A stretch of 13,454 nucleotides of DNA from an uncultured bacterium. Lineage in GTDB: Bacteria; Cyanobacteriota; Vampirovibrionia; Gastranaerophilales; Gastranaerophilaceae. A model generated the notes under the pieces. That model was not told the origin of the DNA. It saw only the letters and a program-made list of their open reading frames with translations, and did not search any database. The stretch lies in the NCBI GenBank assembly GCA_902782905.1, contig CACZPB010000068.1:1-13454 (forward strand), given 5' to 3'. Each line of letters begins with the position of its first letter. Within the stretch, counting starts at the first letter, position 1. The position numbers and the translations under genes were made by a program. Below are positions 1-6,421 of this stretch, piece by piece.

Positions 1-989
1 ATACGAGAAAGAGCAAAGTCTTTTTTGTCTAATTCTTCCTTTTTAGAACCAAGCATTATGCGTTCTGCCTCCTCTAAAACACTTACTACGGCATATCCGT
101 TAGCACCATCAGAACGGGCTTTTTGACCTGTTGCTATACAGTTCACAAAATGCTGACAAGCAAGCTTCAACGGCTCAATTTCCAAGTAATCAAGTGCAAC
201 ATTTTGTGTATTTGCAGGAACAAAGTTATCATAAATTTTTAACTTGTCAGTCGGTGCACAATCATCAAATATTGCTGTCGCTTTTGTCCCTCTGACCAGT
301 AGATTTACGTGTTTTTGAGGGGTAATCCAACTGTCAGAAATGTGAGCAATCATACCGCCTTCAAACTCGATTCCTAAATGAGTTATATCCATGATATTAT
401 TTCTGTCACTTGATGCGCCTATTGCAGAGATAACTTTTACTGGATTTTTACCCGTAACATAAGCCACCATTGAAACATCATGCGGAGCCAAGTCCCACAT
501 AACACTTCTGTCATTTTTATGATAATTAACATTCAATCTGTCACTTTGAGCATAAACGATTTCGCCAAGAGCGCCTTCTTCAATAAGCATTTTTAACCTG
601 TTTACAGCAGGGTGATATAGAAGAAGATGGTCTACCATCAAAACCAAATTTTTTGCTTCTGCCAACTCTGTTAAAACTTTTGCTTCCTCTGCCACTGTTG
701 AAATAGGTTTTTCTACATAAACATTTTTGCCTGCTTCAAGCGCTGCCTTTACTAGCTTAAAATGAGTATGGCTGGGAGTTACAACTGCAACACCGGTTAT
801 CTCCGGATTATTTAGTATTTCATTAAAATCTTTTGTCGTATTAACACCCGCAAACTGTTCTCTTACAGCTTTCAGGGAATCTTCATCCAAATCACACACA
901 CTATCTAAAACATTGAGGTTATAAAAATTTCTTACAATATTTTTTCCCCACATTCCCATGCCAATCACGGCAATTTTTTGATTATTCAT
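1..989 (-). CDS. Gfo/Idh/MocA family NAD(P)-dependent oxidoreductase (WbpB/WlbA-like), 3' end outside window
   Basis: The reading frame opens with ATG at 989 and stays open for 329 codons to the left edge, so the C-terminus is missing. The N-terminus MNNQKIAVIGMGMWGKN is a Rossmann fold with GxGxxG at residues 10-15. The family signature EKP is at 93-95, where Lys94 is the usual catalytic/cofactor lysine. DHLLLYHPAV (120-129) and WDLAPHD (165-171) match the substrate-side motifs I know from UDP-N-acetyl sugar 3-dehydrogenases of the WbpB/WlbA type. Such enzymes oxidise C3 of UDP-HexNAc derivatives for surface polysaccharides. The exact substrate cannot be read from the sequence. The start is supported by a Shine-Dalgarno AAAGGG five bases upstream (995-1000). 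Downstream genes that would show a polysaccharide cluster lie outside the window. The family call is firm; the WbpB-like substrate is inference. Confidence 0.88.
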   Translation of the reverse strand, partial: MNNQKIAVIGMGMWGKNIVRNFYNLNVLDSVCDLDEDSLKAVREQFAGVNTTKDFNEILNNPEITGVAVVTPSHTHFKLVKAALEAGKNVYVEKPISTVAEEAKVLTELAEAKNLVLMVDHLLLYHPAVNRLKMLIEEGALGEIVYAQSDRLNVNYHKNDRSVMWDLAPHDVSMVAYVTGKNPVKVISAIGASSDRNNIMDITHLGIEFEGGMIAHISDSWITPQKHVNLLVRGTKATAIFDDCAPTDKLKIYDNFVPANTQNVALDYLEIEPLKLACQHFVNCIATGQKARSDGANGYAVVSVLEEAERIMLGSKKEELDKKDFALSR

Positions 990-1017
990 ACCTTCCCTTT
1001 CTTCTACCAATAAGGAT

Positions 1018-1046
1018 ATTATATTACAACTAAACGCACAGGTAAA
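1018..1046 (-). promoter_or_regulatory. Sigma-70-type promoter of the Gfo/Idh/MocA gene
   Basis: On the minus strand a -35 TTTACC (1046-1041) is followed by exactly 17 bases and a perfect -10 TATAAT (1023-1018). Transcription would start near 1011 and give a leader of about 22 nt that holds the Shine-Dalgarno sequence. The -35 sits inside a small dyad, GGTAA-AGCA-TTACC (1041-1054), which also covers the stop codon of the upstream TPR gene. Confidence 0.6.
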
Positions 1047-1049
1047 GCA

Positions 1050-1988
1050 TTACCGGTGTAAATATTTTGTTAAGATTAATTTTTTAAGCGCTTTTGCATT
1101 AATCGCTCCTGAATCAATTTCTAAAATTTTATCTAAGTTTTTAACAGCATCTTCGTATTGCCCTAAATTTTTTTGTATCGCTGCTATAGAATAATATGCA
1201 TCAATAAACTTGGGATCTAATGCGACAGCTGCTACAAAATCGTCAAGAGCCTTTTTGGGTTCTGATTTGTGCAGCAATTGTCCTCTGTTAAAATACGCAT
1301 CTACCAAATTTTTATTTAGCTCTATTGCTTTTGTATATCCGTCAATTGCACTCTCATCAAGCCCCATGCTATGATAAGCAACACCTTTATAAAAATGAGC
1401 AAGATACGATTCTTTATTATATTTCAAGACTTCATCAAGATTTTTTATACCATCCATAAATTTGCCGGCATTTATATCAGCTATTGCAAGACTCATATAA
1501 TATTTTTCAGGGAAATTTATATCATCTTCCAAGCAAACTTCTTGGAGTAGTTTTGCTTTATTATCAATTGCTATTTTCATATTAGGATTCAGAAGAATTG
1601 CCTTGTTATAATCTTTTAGAGCCCCTTCGTAATCCTGCTTTTTATATTTAGTGTACCCTCTGTTGTTGTATGCAAGAGCGCACCTTGAATCTAACTCTAT
1701 TGCCTTATTATAATCTTCTATTGAACCTTCATAGTCCTGAAGTTCATTTTTAACCAACCCGCGATTGATAAGCGCGTCCAAGAAATCAGGCTTAATTTCA
1801 AGAGCTTTTGTATATAAATTAAGTTTTTCTTCAAGATTTTCTGCGATAAGTGCAAGATAAAAACAGCACTCCAGTTTTGCTCCGCACCTTTTCAAATCGT
1901 TTTCTATAATTTTTCTTGCCGCAACATAATCATTCGCATTCAATGCATTAGTTAATTTTCTTAGAGCTTTTTCTTTTAAGTTATCCAT
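1050..1988 (-). CDS. Cytoplasmic tetratricopeptide-repeat protein
   Basis: This 312-residue protein has no signal peptide or membrane segment and is made almost entirely of TPR helices. Clear repeats carry the consensus spacing of A/G-Y-N/F-N-R-G followed by YNKAIEL or YTKAIEL, for example ALINRGLVKNELQDYEGSI, LAYNNRGYTKYKKQDYEGAL, YLAHFYKGVAYHSMGLDESA and VDAYFNRGQLL. A less regular linker around residues 145-165 separates an N-terminal and a C-terminal block. TPR arrays are protein-protein scaffolds, and no enzymatic domain is visible, so the partner is unknown. The start at 1988 follows an extended -10 element by exactly six bases, suggesting a leaderless mRNA. It sits 52 bp downstream of the SIMPL gene and 60 bp upstream of the oxidoreductase, on the same strand, and each gene has its own promoter candidate. 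Confidence 0.85.
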   Translation of the reverse strand: MDNLKEKALRKLTNALNANDYVAARKIIENDLKRCGAKLECCFYLALIAENLEEKLNLYTKALEIKPDFLDALINRGLVKNELQDYEGSIEDYNKAIELDSRCALAYNNRGYTKYKKQDYEGALKDYNKAILLNPNMKIAIDNKAKLLQEVCLEDDINFPEKYYMSLAIADINAGKFMDGIKNLDEVLKYNKESYLAHFYKGVAYHSMGLDESAIDGYTKAIELNKNLVDAYFNRGQLLHKSEPKKALDDFVAAVALDPKFIDAYYSIAAIQKNLGQYEDAVKNLDKILEIDSGAINAKALKKLILTKYLHR

Positions 1989-1994
1989 AAACTT

Positions 1995-2003
1995 ATTTTA
2001 ACA
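1995..2003 (-). promoter_or_regulatory. Extended -10 promoter, probably leaderless, of the TPR gene
   Basis: The minus strand reads TG-T-TAAAAT (2003-1995), then six bases (AAGTTT), then the ATG at 1988. An RNA starting at the usual +7 position from the hexamer would begin on the A of the start codon. A GAAAGGA sequence further upstream precedes a three-codon ORF (ATG TTA AAA TAA, 2005-1994) rather than the gene itself, so it does not serve as its ribosome site. Confidence 0.5.
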
Positions 2004-2040
2004 TATTCCTTTCGCTAATTTTTACCCTATAGAGTATAAA

Positions 2041-2793
2041 TTACTTTACAAAATAACTTACATTAACATTTGCATATATTTTTATTACACCACTTGAAAT
2101 TTCTATTCCGGCAGCTTGAGCAGGAGCACTGTCTGCGACTGCACCAAGCATATTTTTTGCCATAAGCATTCTTGGCGCAGCATTGTATGGTCTATTTTCA
2201 CTACAACTTATATCCATAGAACGAATCCCGTCCAAGAATGAACCTGCACTTTTTACAGCAATATTTGCCCTTGTACTTGCTTTTTTTGCAGCTTTCTCAA
2301 TCAAAGAATTGCATTGAGACTCATAATTTGAAACAGAAAAATTTAGACTGTTAACGTTTGTTGCGCCTGCACTTATTGCTCCGTCAATCATAGTACCAAT
2401 TTTATCAATTGATTTCGTATGAACAAAAACTCTGTTTGAAACCTCATACTTATCTAAGTTCTTTTTATTGCCGGAATATGTATACACAGGTGCTGCATGA
2501 AAATCTGATGTTTTTATATAATCTCCGTTTTGAGAGTTTAGCATTCCTTTCAAAAGAGCATAAACCTTATCGGAAATTTCTTTATTCTGTGCAGTAGCTT
2601 TTTGCATCGACTTGTTATCTGATGTTACAATTGCAAAGGATATCTCTGCAATATCAGGTGCAACTTCCATGTCTGCCGAAGTAGAGAGCGCAATATATCC
2701 TCTCTCTTTTTCGGCATTAACTGCTTGACCTGTTAAAACAGCTCCTGTCATAAATAAAGATATAATCATTAACGATACTAAAACTTTTTTCAT
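2041..2793 (-). CDS. Exported SIMPL-domain (DUF541) protein
   Basis: A 250-residue protein with a typical Sec signal peptide: MKK, a hydrophobic core up to about residue 20, and a cleavage site after QAVNA near residue 27. The mature part begins with ISTS/AEISFA-like strands (about 35-57), continues with helices containing NKEISDKVYALLKGM, and ends with VIKIYANVNVSYFVK. That order is typical of the SIMPL (PF04402) fold of periplasmic or outer-membrane proteins such as the BP26/YggE type. These proteins are linked to envelope or oxidative stress, but no enzymatic role is established. I place the start at 2793 rather than at the in-frame GTG at 2814, because AAAGGAGGG lies directly before 2793 and would be inside the gene otherwise. 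The gene is divergent from the metallo-hydrolase at 2854. Confidence 0.87.
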   Translation of the reverse strand: MKKVLVSLMIISLFMTGAVLTGQAVNAEKERGYIALSTSADMEVAPDIAEISFAIVTSDNKSMQKATAQNKEISDKVYALLKGMLNSQNGDYIKTSDFHAAPVYTYSGNKKNLDKYEVSNRVFVHTKSIDKIGTMIDGAISAGATNVNSLNFSVSNYESQCNSLIEKAAKKASTRANIAVKSAGSFLDGIRSMDISCSENRPYNAAPRMLMAKNMLGAVADSAPAQAAGIEISSGVIKIYANVNVSYFVK

Positions 2794-2796
2794 ATT

Positions 2797-2805
2797 CCCT
2801 CCTTT
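2797..2805 (-). promoter_or_regulatory. Strong Shine-Dalgarno sequence fixing the SIMPL gene start
   Basis: The minus strand reads AAAGGAGGG (2805-2797) three bases before the ATG at 2793. It is the strongest ribosome site among the minus-strand genes here and argues for initiation at 2793, not at the upstream in-frame GTG. Confidence 0.8.
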
Positions 2806-2816
2806 AGAATACACAT

Positions 2817-2825
2817 ATTATAGCA
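2817..2825 (-). promoter_or_regulatory. Extended -10 promoter of the SIMPL gene
   Basis: The minus strand carries TG-C-TATAAT (2825-2817), a perfect extended -10. The predicted RNA start is near 2810, giving a short leader of about 17 nt with the Shine-Dalgarno sequence. The element overlaps the -35 region of the opposing promoter at 2839-2847. Confidence 0.65.
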
Positions 2826-2838
2826 TGATAAACTTTTA

Positions 2839-2847
2839 TGCTAAAAT
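2839..2847 (+). promoter_or_regulatory. Extended -10 promoter, probably leaderless, of the metallo-hydrolase gene
   Basis: The plus strand carries TG-C-TAAAAT (2839-2847), followed by six T residues and the ATG at 2854. The expected transcription start coincides with the first base of the start codon, and no Shine-Dalgarno sequence is present. Confidence 0.6.
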
Positions 2848-2853
2848 TTTTTT

Positions 2854-3465
2854 ATGATTATAAAAACTTTCATAGAGCCGCCAATAGATAATAATAACTA
2901 CCTGATTATTGATGAACAATCAAAAGAGGCAGCGCTAATCGACTGTTCATCCATTGATGTTCATGACAAAGTTATGCAGGCATTGAAAGAGTATGGAGCA
3001 GAGTTAAAATACATCCTGCTAACCCACGGTCATTTTGATCATATTGCGGGGATAAGAAACATCGCCGCACCCGTTTATATGCATAAAGCTGATTTGGATT
3101 GGGTTAACAACGTAAACAAATTTTTACCTATGTTTGGAATGCCGGATATGACACCGCCCAGAATAGATAAGTTTATAGAAGACGGGGATATTATTATGCT
3201 TGGAAACATAGAAATCAAAGTTATCCGAACCGCAGGGCATACACAGGGAGGTGTTTGTTACCTGATAAACGGGAACCTCTTTAGCGGAGATACAATATTT
3301 AGAGAATCTGTTGGCAGATGTGATTTAGAAGGCGGCGATTTTGACCAAATTGTAGAGAGTATTGAGACAAAAATATTTACACTGCCTGAAAATACCAAAA
3401 TATACCCTGGACACGGCAGGGAAACCACTGTCGGCTGGGAAAAGATGAATAACAAATTTTTATAA
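2854..3465 (+). CDS. Metallo-beta-lactamase-fold hydrolase (glyoxalase II-like)
   Basis: A 203-residue cytoplasmic protein with the complete set of MBL-fold metal ligands. THGHFDH gives His58, His60, Asp62 and His63, TAGHTQGG gives His129, SGDTIF gives the bridging Asp146, and YPGHGRET gives His187. This is the compact one-domain form seen in glyoxalase II-like thioesterases (hydroxyacylglutathione hydrolase relatives). It lacks the C-terminal helical substrate domain of true GloB, so the natural substrate is unclear and could be another thioester or lactone. No signal peptide is present. It is transcribed divergently from the SIMPL gene, and 35 bp separate it from the small hypothetical gene downstream. 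The fold and binuclear metal site are certain; the reaction is inferred from the family. Confidence 0.9.
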   Translation: MIIKTFIEPPIDNNNYLIIDEQSKEAALIDCSSIDVHDKVMQALKEYGAELKYILLTHGHFDHIAGIRNIAAPVYMHKADLDWVNNVNKFLPMFGMPDMTPPRIDKFIEDGDIIMLGNIEIKVIRTAGHTQGGVCYLINGNLFSGDTIFRESVGRCDLEGGDFDQIVESIETKIFTLPENTKIYPGHGRETTVGWEKMNNKFL

Positions 3466-3500
3466 GTAGCAAAAAAATATTTTATAAGTTTTTTATAAGT
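3459..3500 (+). repeat. Three direct copies of TTTATAAGT upstream of the small hypothetical gene
   Basis: The 9-mer TTTATAAGT occurs at 3459-3467, 3481-3489 and 3492-3500. The start-to-start distances are 22 and 11 bp, that is, two and one turns of B-DNA. The first copy overlaps the stop codon of the hydrolase gene and the last one touches the next start codon. Each copy contains TATAAG, which could also act as a -10 element. Confidence 0.6.
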
Positions 3501-3851
3501 ATGAACATGCAAATATCCAATAATATAAATTTCGAAAAAAAGTACAAAACAAGTTCTATATTACAAATTACTACGCAAAAAATTTTAGAACCTGAAGGTA
3601 TGGAAAGCTATATAAGCACGGTAAAAGAAATGTATGGTACGATGCCTAAATACATAGGATGCCGCGGATACAAGGGATACGCTCTTGAATTAACAAAAAA
3701 AATCTTTGCGAAATATCCGCAAATTAAAGACGCGACAGAACTTGTGAATAACGTTGCCATACAAAACAAAACCGCAACGCCTAAACAGTTAAGAGAAAAA
3801 ATTCAACCAATAATCGAAAAACTCGGAGATGAGCTTGATATAGTTATATAA
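3501..3851 (+). CDS. Small hypothetical protein with N-terminal INF tag
   Basis: I do not recognise this 116-residue protein. It is basic, soluble, and predicted mostly helical after residue 20, with no signal peptide or membrane segment. The first 12 residues, MNMQISNNINFE, end in a Phe-centred tag that resembles VSFKA in the AAA ATPase at 9505. The middle (about 45-62) contains MPKYIGCRGYKGYALELTKK, and the C-terminus has two helices with KQLREKIQPIIEKLGDEL. An alternative start at 3507 (MQISNN) is possible: it lies seven bases after TATAAG (3494-3499), so a nearly leaderless mRNA would begin there. No Shine-Dalgarno sequence precedes either start. The stop codon abuts the stop codon of the convergent LemA-like gene with no spacer and no terminator. 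The ORF is probably real given its compact spacing; the function is unknown. Confidence 0.7.
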   Translation: MNMQISNNINFEKKYKTSSILQITTQKILEPEGMESYISTVKEMYGTMPKYIGCRGYKGYALELTKKIFAKYPQIKDATELVNNVAIQNKTATPKQLREKIQPIIEKLGDELDIVI

Positions 3852-4298
3852 TTATTCTTTTATCAACTTAAAAATATCTACAGTCCGCATTTCCATAAGT
3901 CTTCCTATGTATGAAGACGGAAAAACTTCAAGCGCGTATTTAAGCTTGTATGCAAGTTTATTATATGCTTCTTTATCTTCTTTTACTGAAATTTCCATTT
4001 CCCTTATTACACGCTTTACACCTTCATCAATGTTGTCATCCAAAGTTTGAAGTACAATATAATTAAGAGCAATTTTTCTGTCTATAGTTTTCAAACTCGG
4101 CTCTGTCTCAACATATTCCGCTATGTATTTTGATGCGGTTTTTATATCCTTATATGCTTCTGTTATTTTTTTATCAATTGATAAAAAGTTTTTGAATGCC
4201 AATCTGCGTGTTATTACAAGGTTAAAATACCCGATAACAAATCTGCAAGCCCAAAACAATAAAAATATTAATACTAAAAACATTAAAATTTTAATCAT
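3852..4298 (-). CDS. LemA-like single-pass membrane protein
   Basis: A 148-residue protein with a hydrophobic N-terminal helix (residues 1-26, MIKILMFLVLIFLLFWACRF) followed by a long helical domain. The C-terminal stretch AYNKLAYKLKYALEVFPSSY (111-130) resembles the LemA family end motif, in which YN precedes a helix and an FPS turn. The family is usually about 180-200 residues and has a more conserved LRRxxLIPNLV segment that is not evident here, so this is a divergent or shortened relative. LemA proteins are membrane-anchored four-helix proteins of poorly defined function. The gene lies 14 bp behind the transglycosylase gene; an AGGAG overlapping that gene's TAG may serve as its ribosome site, although the spacing is long. 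Co-transcription with the transglycosylase is likely. Confidence 0.6.
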   Translation of the reverse strand: MIKILMFLVLIFLLFWACRFVIGYFNLVITRRLAFKNFLSIDKKITEAYKDIKTASKYIAEYVETEPSLKTIDRKIALNYIVLQTLDDNIDEGVKRVIREMEISVKEDKEAYNKLAYKLKYALEVFPSSYIGRLMEMRTVDIFKLIKE

Positions 4299-4312
4299 AT
4301 ACCCAATTGCTC

Positions 4313-6274
4313 CTAGTAAATGTTACCATACACCCAATATGTTCTCAAGACTTTTTTTACATAATTTTTTGTTTCAGGATACGGAATTTGTTCAACAAAT
4401 TCATCGGTATCATTATAAATTATTTTTGAAAACCAGTTTGTAACAGACCCGATTCCGCCGTTATAAGCTGATATTGCATACAAGTCCTTGTTCACCAGTG
4501 ATTTCTTTAGTCCTGAATAATAAAGACTGCCCGCGGCAATATTTTTATCTGCAATACTCAACGACGAAGGAATATTATTTTTACTTAAAACCTCTGAATA
4601 AGTAGAAGGCATTAACTGCATTAACCCTTTTGCTCCGACAGAGCTTTCAGCATACGGGTTAAAGTGACTTTCTTCTTTAATAATAGATTGAAGAATAATT
4701 GGGTTGTTGTTTCCTTTATACCTGTTAACTGAATCATAATAATGAAGCGGGTAAATAAGCCGCCACCTCAAGTCATCAAACGGCGGTTTGACACTTTGCT
4801 CTTCCATTGCATTTCTTGCTAATACCGCAGATACGGTATAGTCTCCCTTTTCATAAGAAATCCAGCTTTGTATAAATTTATCTTTTTTACAGAGCTCCTC
4901 AACAAAATCATAGTCTTTTAAATATGCAAGTTTGACTACTAAATTGTTATCCAGTGACTTTCTGTAAGGAAAAATTACTGGTTTTTCTTTTAGCGCTAAA
5001 AACGGCAAAAAACCGTCGTCTTTGTACAAATTATAATTTGCACGAAACGCATAATAGCTATCCGGATATTTAGTAATTACTTCTTTAAAATAACTGTTGG
5101 CACTCTCATAATGTTTTAACTTGAAAGCTATTTTTGCCATAAAATAAGTAACAGCCGGACTTGATTTTACATTTTGGAACTTTCTCATATGCAAGAAACC
5201 AAGTCTCTGCGCATCATAATATTTTTTTTGCAAATATTTTGCCAAAAATAGATTGTAAAGGGCTTCTGCTGAGAATTGACCGTTTGGATACTTTTCATAC
5301 ATTGCCTTGAAACAATCACTTTTAGAAGCAGAGTCTGCGACTTCGCTACAATACAGATAAGATACATAGTCTGCACCGGTAGACTTCAACCTTAGAGATA
5401 ACAACTTGTTTATACCGTCTTTTCTGGTTGCAGATGCTGTTATATAATTATCAATAACTTCATATACATCAGCAGGTTCTGTTGTAGAAGCGTGTTTTGT
5501 AAGTCCAAGCTCTGCATAATAATTTCCCTTAGCTTTATCACCAAGGCGATACTCCGTTTTTGCAAAATCCGACCAGCTTTCAGATACCGTCGTTGCTTGC
5601 AAAAACGCAAGAGCATTATCATACTCCCCATTTGCATAATACGCCTTAGCTATTAATAAATTATCATAATTTGAAAGAGTCTTATCTAAATTTTTTATTG
5701 CTTTTACGGAATTTATTGCAAATCTGCCATCAGGGGCTTTGTCAATATAATTTTTAAAATACTCTAATGCCCGCTCTTTTGATTTTTCCAGTCGTTTTTT
5801 GTTTTTAGGCGGATTTATTGCTTCTATCATACCTAAATAATAATTGGAAGCTATTGCATAATCGCTTGTTGGGTATTTTTTTATAATCTTTTTGAAATGA
5901 TGTTTTGCTCTTTTATCCTGTGATTCAAACATCAAAACTGCCATATTATATTCACTAATTGGCGCAATAGCGCTCTCCGAATTTGTATTAACTATCTTTT
6001 TATATTTTTTGATTGCATTTTCTGTCCTGCCAAGATTTGTTGCACATCTTGCTTGCCTAAATAAAGCAGGATGTTTTAAGCTTGAATCTTGAGGAACTTT
6101 TCCAAATTCTTGATATGCTTTTTCAAAATCATTATCTTTATAGGCTTTCAGAGCAGTAGAATACTCTGAAACTCCGCGAGCTTCAGATGAGTGATGATTA
6201 TATATAAAGCAGCCGACTGTTAAAACAAGCAAAAATGCTACAATATAGATATCATACTTTCTCCATCTTCTCAT
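4313..6274 (-). CDS. Membrane-anchored soluble-lytic-transglycosylase (SLT) protein with TPR superhelix
   Basis: A 653-residue protein. Residues 8-26 form a single membrane anchor (or uncleaved signal) placing the rest in the periplasm. Residues about 35-510 consist of TPR-like helical repeats (for example ALKAYKDNDFEKAYQEF and ANSYFKEVITKYPDSYYAF), the same build as the alpha-superhelical U/L domains of Slt70. The C-terminal lytic transglycosylase domain (about 525-653) has all GH23 motifs: IIKEESHFNP with catalytic Glu at about 535, GAKGLMQLMPST (about 547-558), SAYNGG (602-607) and ETKNYVKKVL (634-643). It should cleave the MurNAc-GlcNAc bond of peptidoglycan with 1,6-anhydro product formation. 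It has its own promoter and is followed after 14 bp by the LemA-like gene. The domain assignment is secure; the physiological role (recycling, or space making for envelope complexes) is open. Confidence 0.93.
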   Translation of the reverse strand: MRRWRKYDIYIVAFLLVLTVGCFIYNHHSSEARGVSEYSTALKAYKDNDFEKAYQEFGKVPQDSSLKHPALFRQARCATNLGRTENAIKKYKKIVNTNSESAIAPISEYNMAVLMFESQDKRAKHHFKKIIKKYPTSDYAIASNYYLGMIEAINPPKNKKRLEKSKERALEYFKNYIDKAPDGRFAINSVKAIKNLDKTLSNYDNLLIAKAYYANGEYDNALAFLQATTVSESWSDFAKTEYRLGDKAKGNYYAELGLTKHASTTEPADVYEVIDNYITASATRKDGINKLLSLRLKSTGADYVSYLYCSEVADSASKSDCFKAMYEKYPNGQFSAEALYNLFLAKYLQKKYYDAQRLGFLHMRKFQNVKSSPAVTYFMAKIAFKLKHYESANSYFKEVITKYPDSYYAFRANYNLYKDDGFLPFLALKEKPVIFPYRKSLDNNLVVKLAYLKDYDFVEELCKKDKFIQSWISYEKGDYTVSAVLARNAMEEQSVKPPFDDLRWRLIYPLHYYDSVNRYKGNNNPIILQSIIKEESHFNPYAESSVGAKGLMQLMPSTYSEVLSKNNIPSSLSIADKNIAAGSLYYSGLKKSLVNKDLYAISAYNGGIGSVTNWFSKIIYNDTDEFVEQIPYPETKNYVKKVLRTYWVYGNIY

Positions 6275-6306
6275 TCAAATTAATCCCTAATGTTTATTAA
6301 ACTTTT

Positions 6307-6335
6307 CTTATATACTCTCGTCTCAAGTTTTTCAA
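6307..6335 (-). promoter_or_regulatory. Sigma-70-type promoter of the transglycosylase gene
   Basis: The minus strand carries TTGAAA (6335-6330), a 17-base spacer and TATAAG (6312-6307), each one mismatch from consensus. RNA would start near 6300, giving a leader of about 26 nt. The only ribosome site candidate is AGGG, about ten bases before the ATG. Confidence 0.6.
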
Positions 6336-6421
6336 CAATCACTATTTTAATATACAATTATGCAAAAAGGAAATCCTGTAATAAAAAATTACATTTTATC
6401 ATCCGAAAAATTCGTTTTGAA

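Noticed and set aside
1041..1054. GGTAA-AGCA-TTACC dyad as terminator of the TPR gene
   Set aside because: Only five base pairs and no T-run on the minus strand; more likely incidental or part of the next promoter.
2794..2814. In-frame GTG start giving a 257-residue SIMPL protein
   Set aside because: The extra codons are the Shine-Dalgarno sequence of the ATG at 2793 and would spoil the signal peptide N-terminus.
2825..2835. 11-mer ATGATAAACTT also found at 11020-11030
   Set aside because: Two copies of an AT-rich 11-mer in 13 kb in unrelated structural settings; probably chance.
6377..6393. TGTAAT-AAAAA-ATTACA stem-loop between the secreted-protein gene and the transglycosylase gene as a terminator
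   Set aside because: Six pairs with only one G-C pair, and the U-run on the coding strand is eight bases further on; too weak to call.
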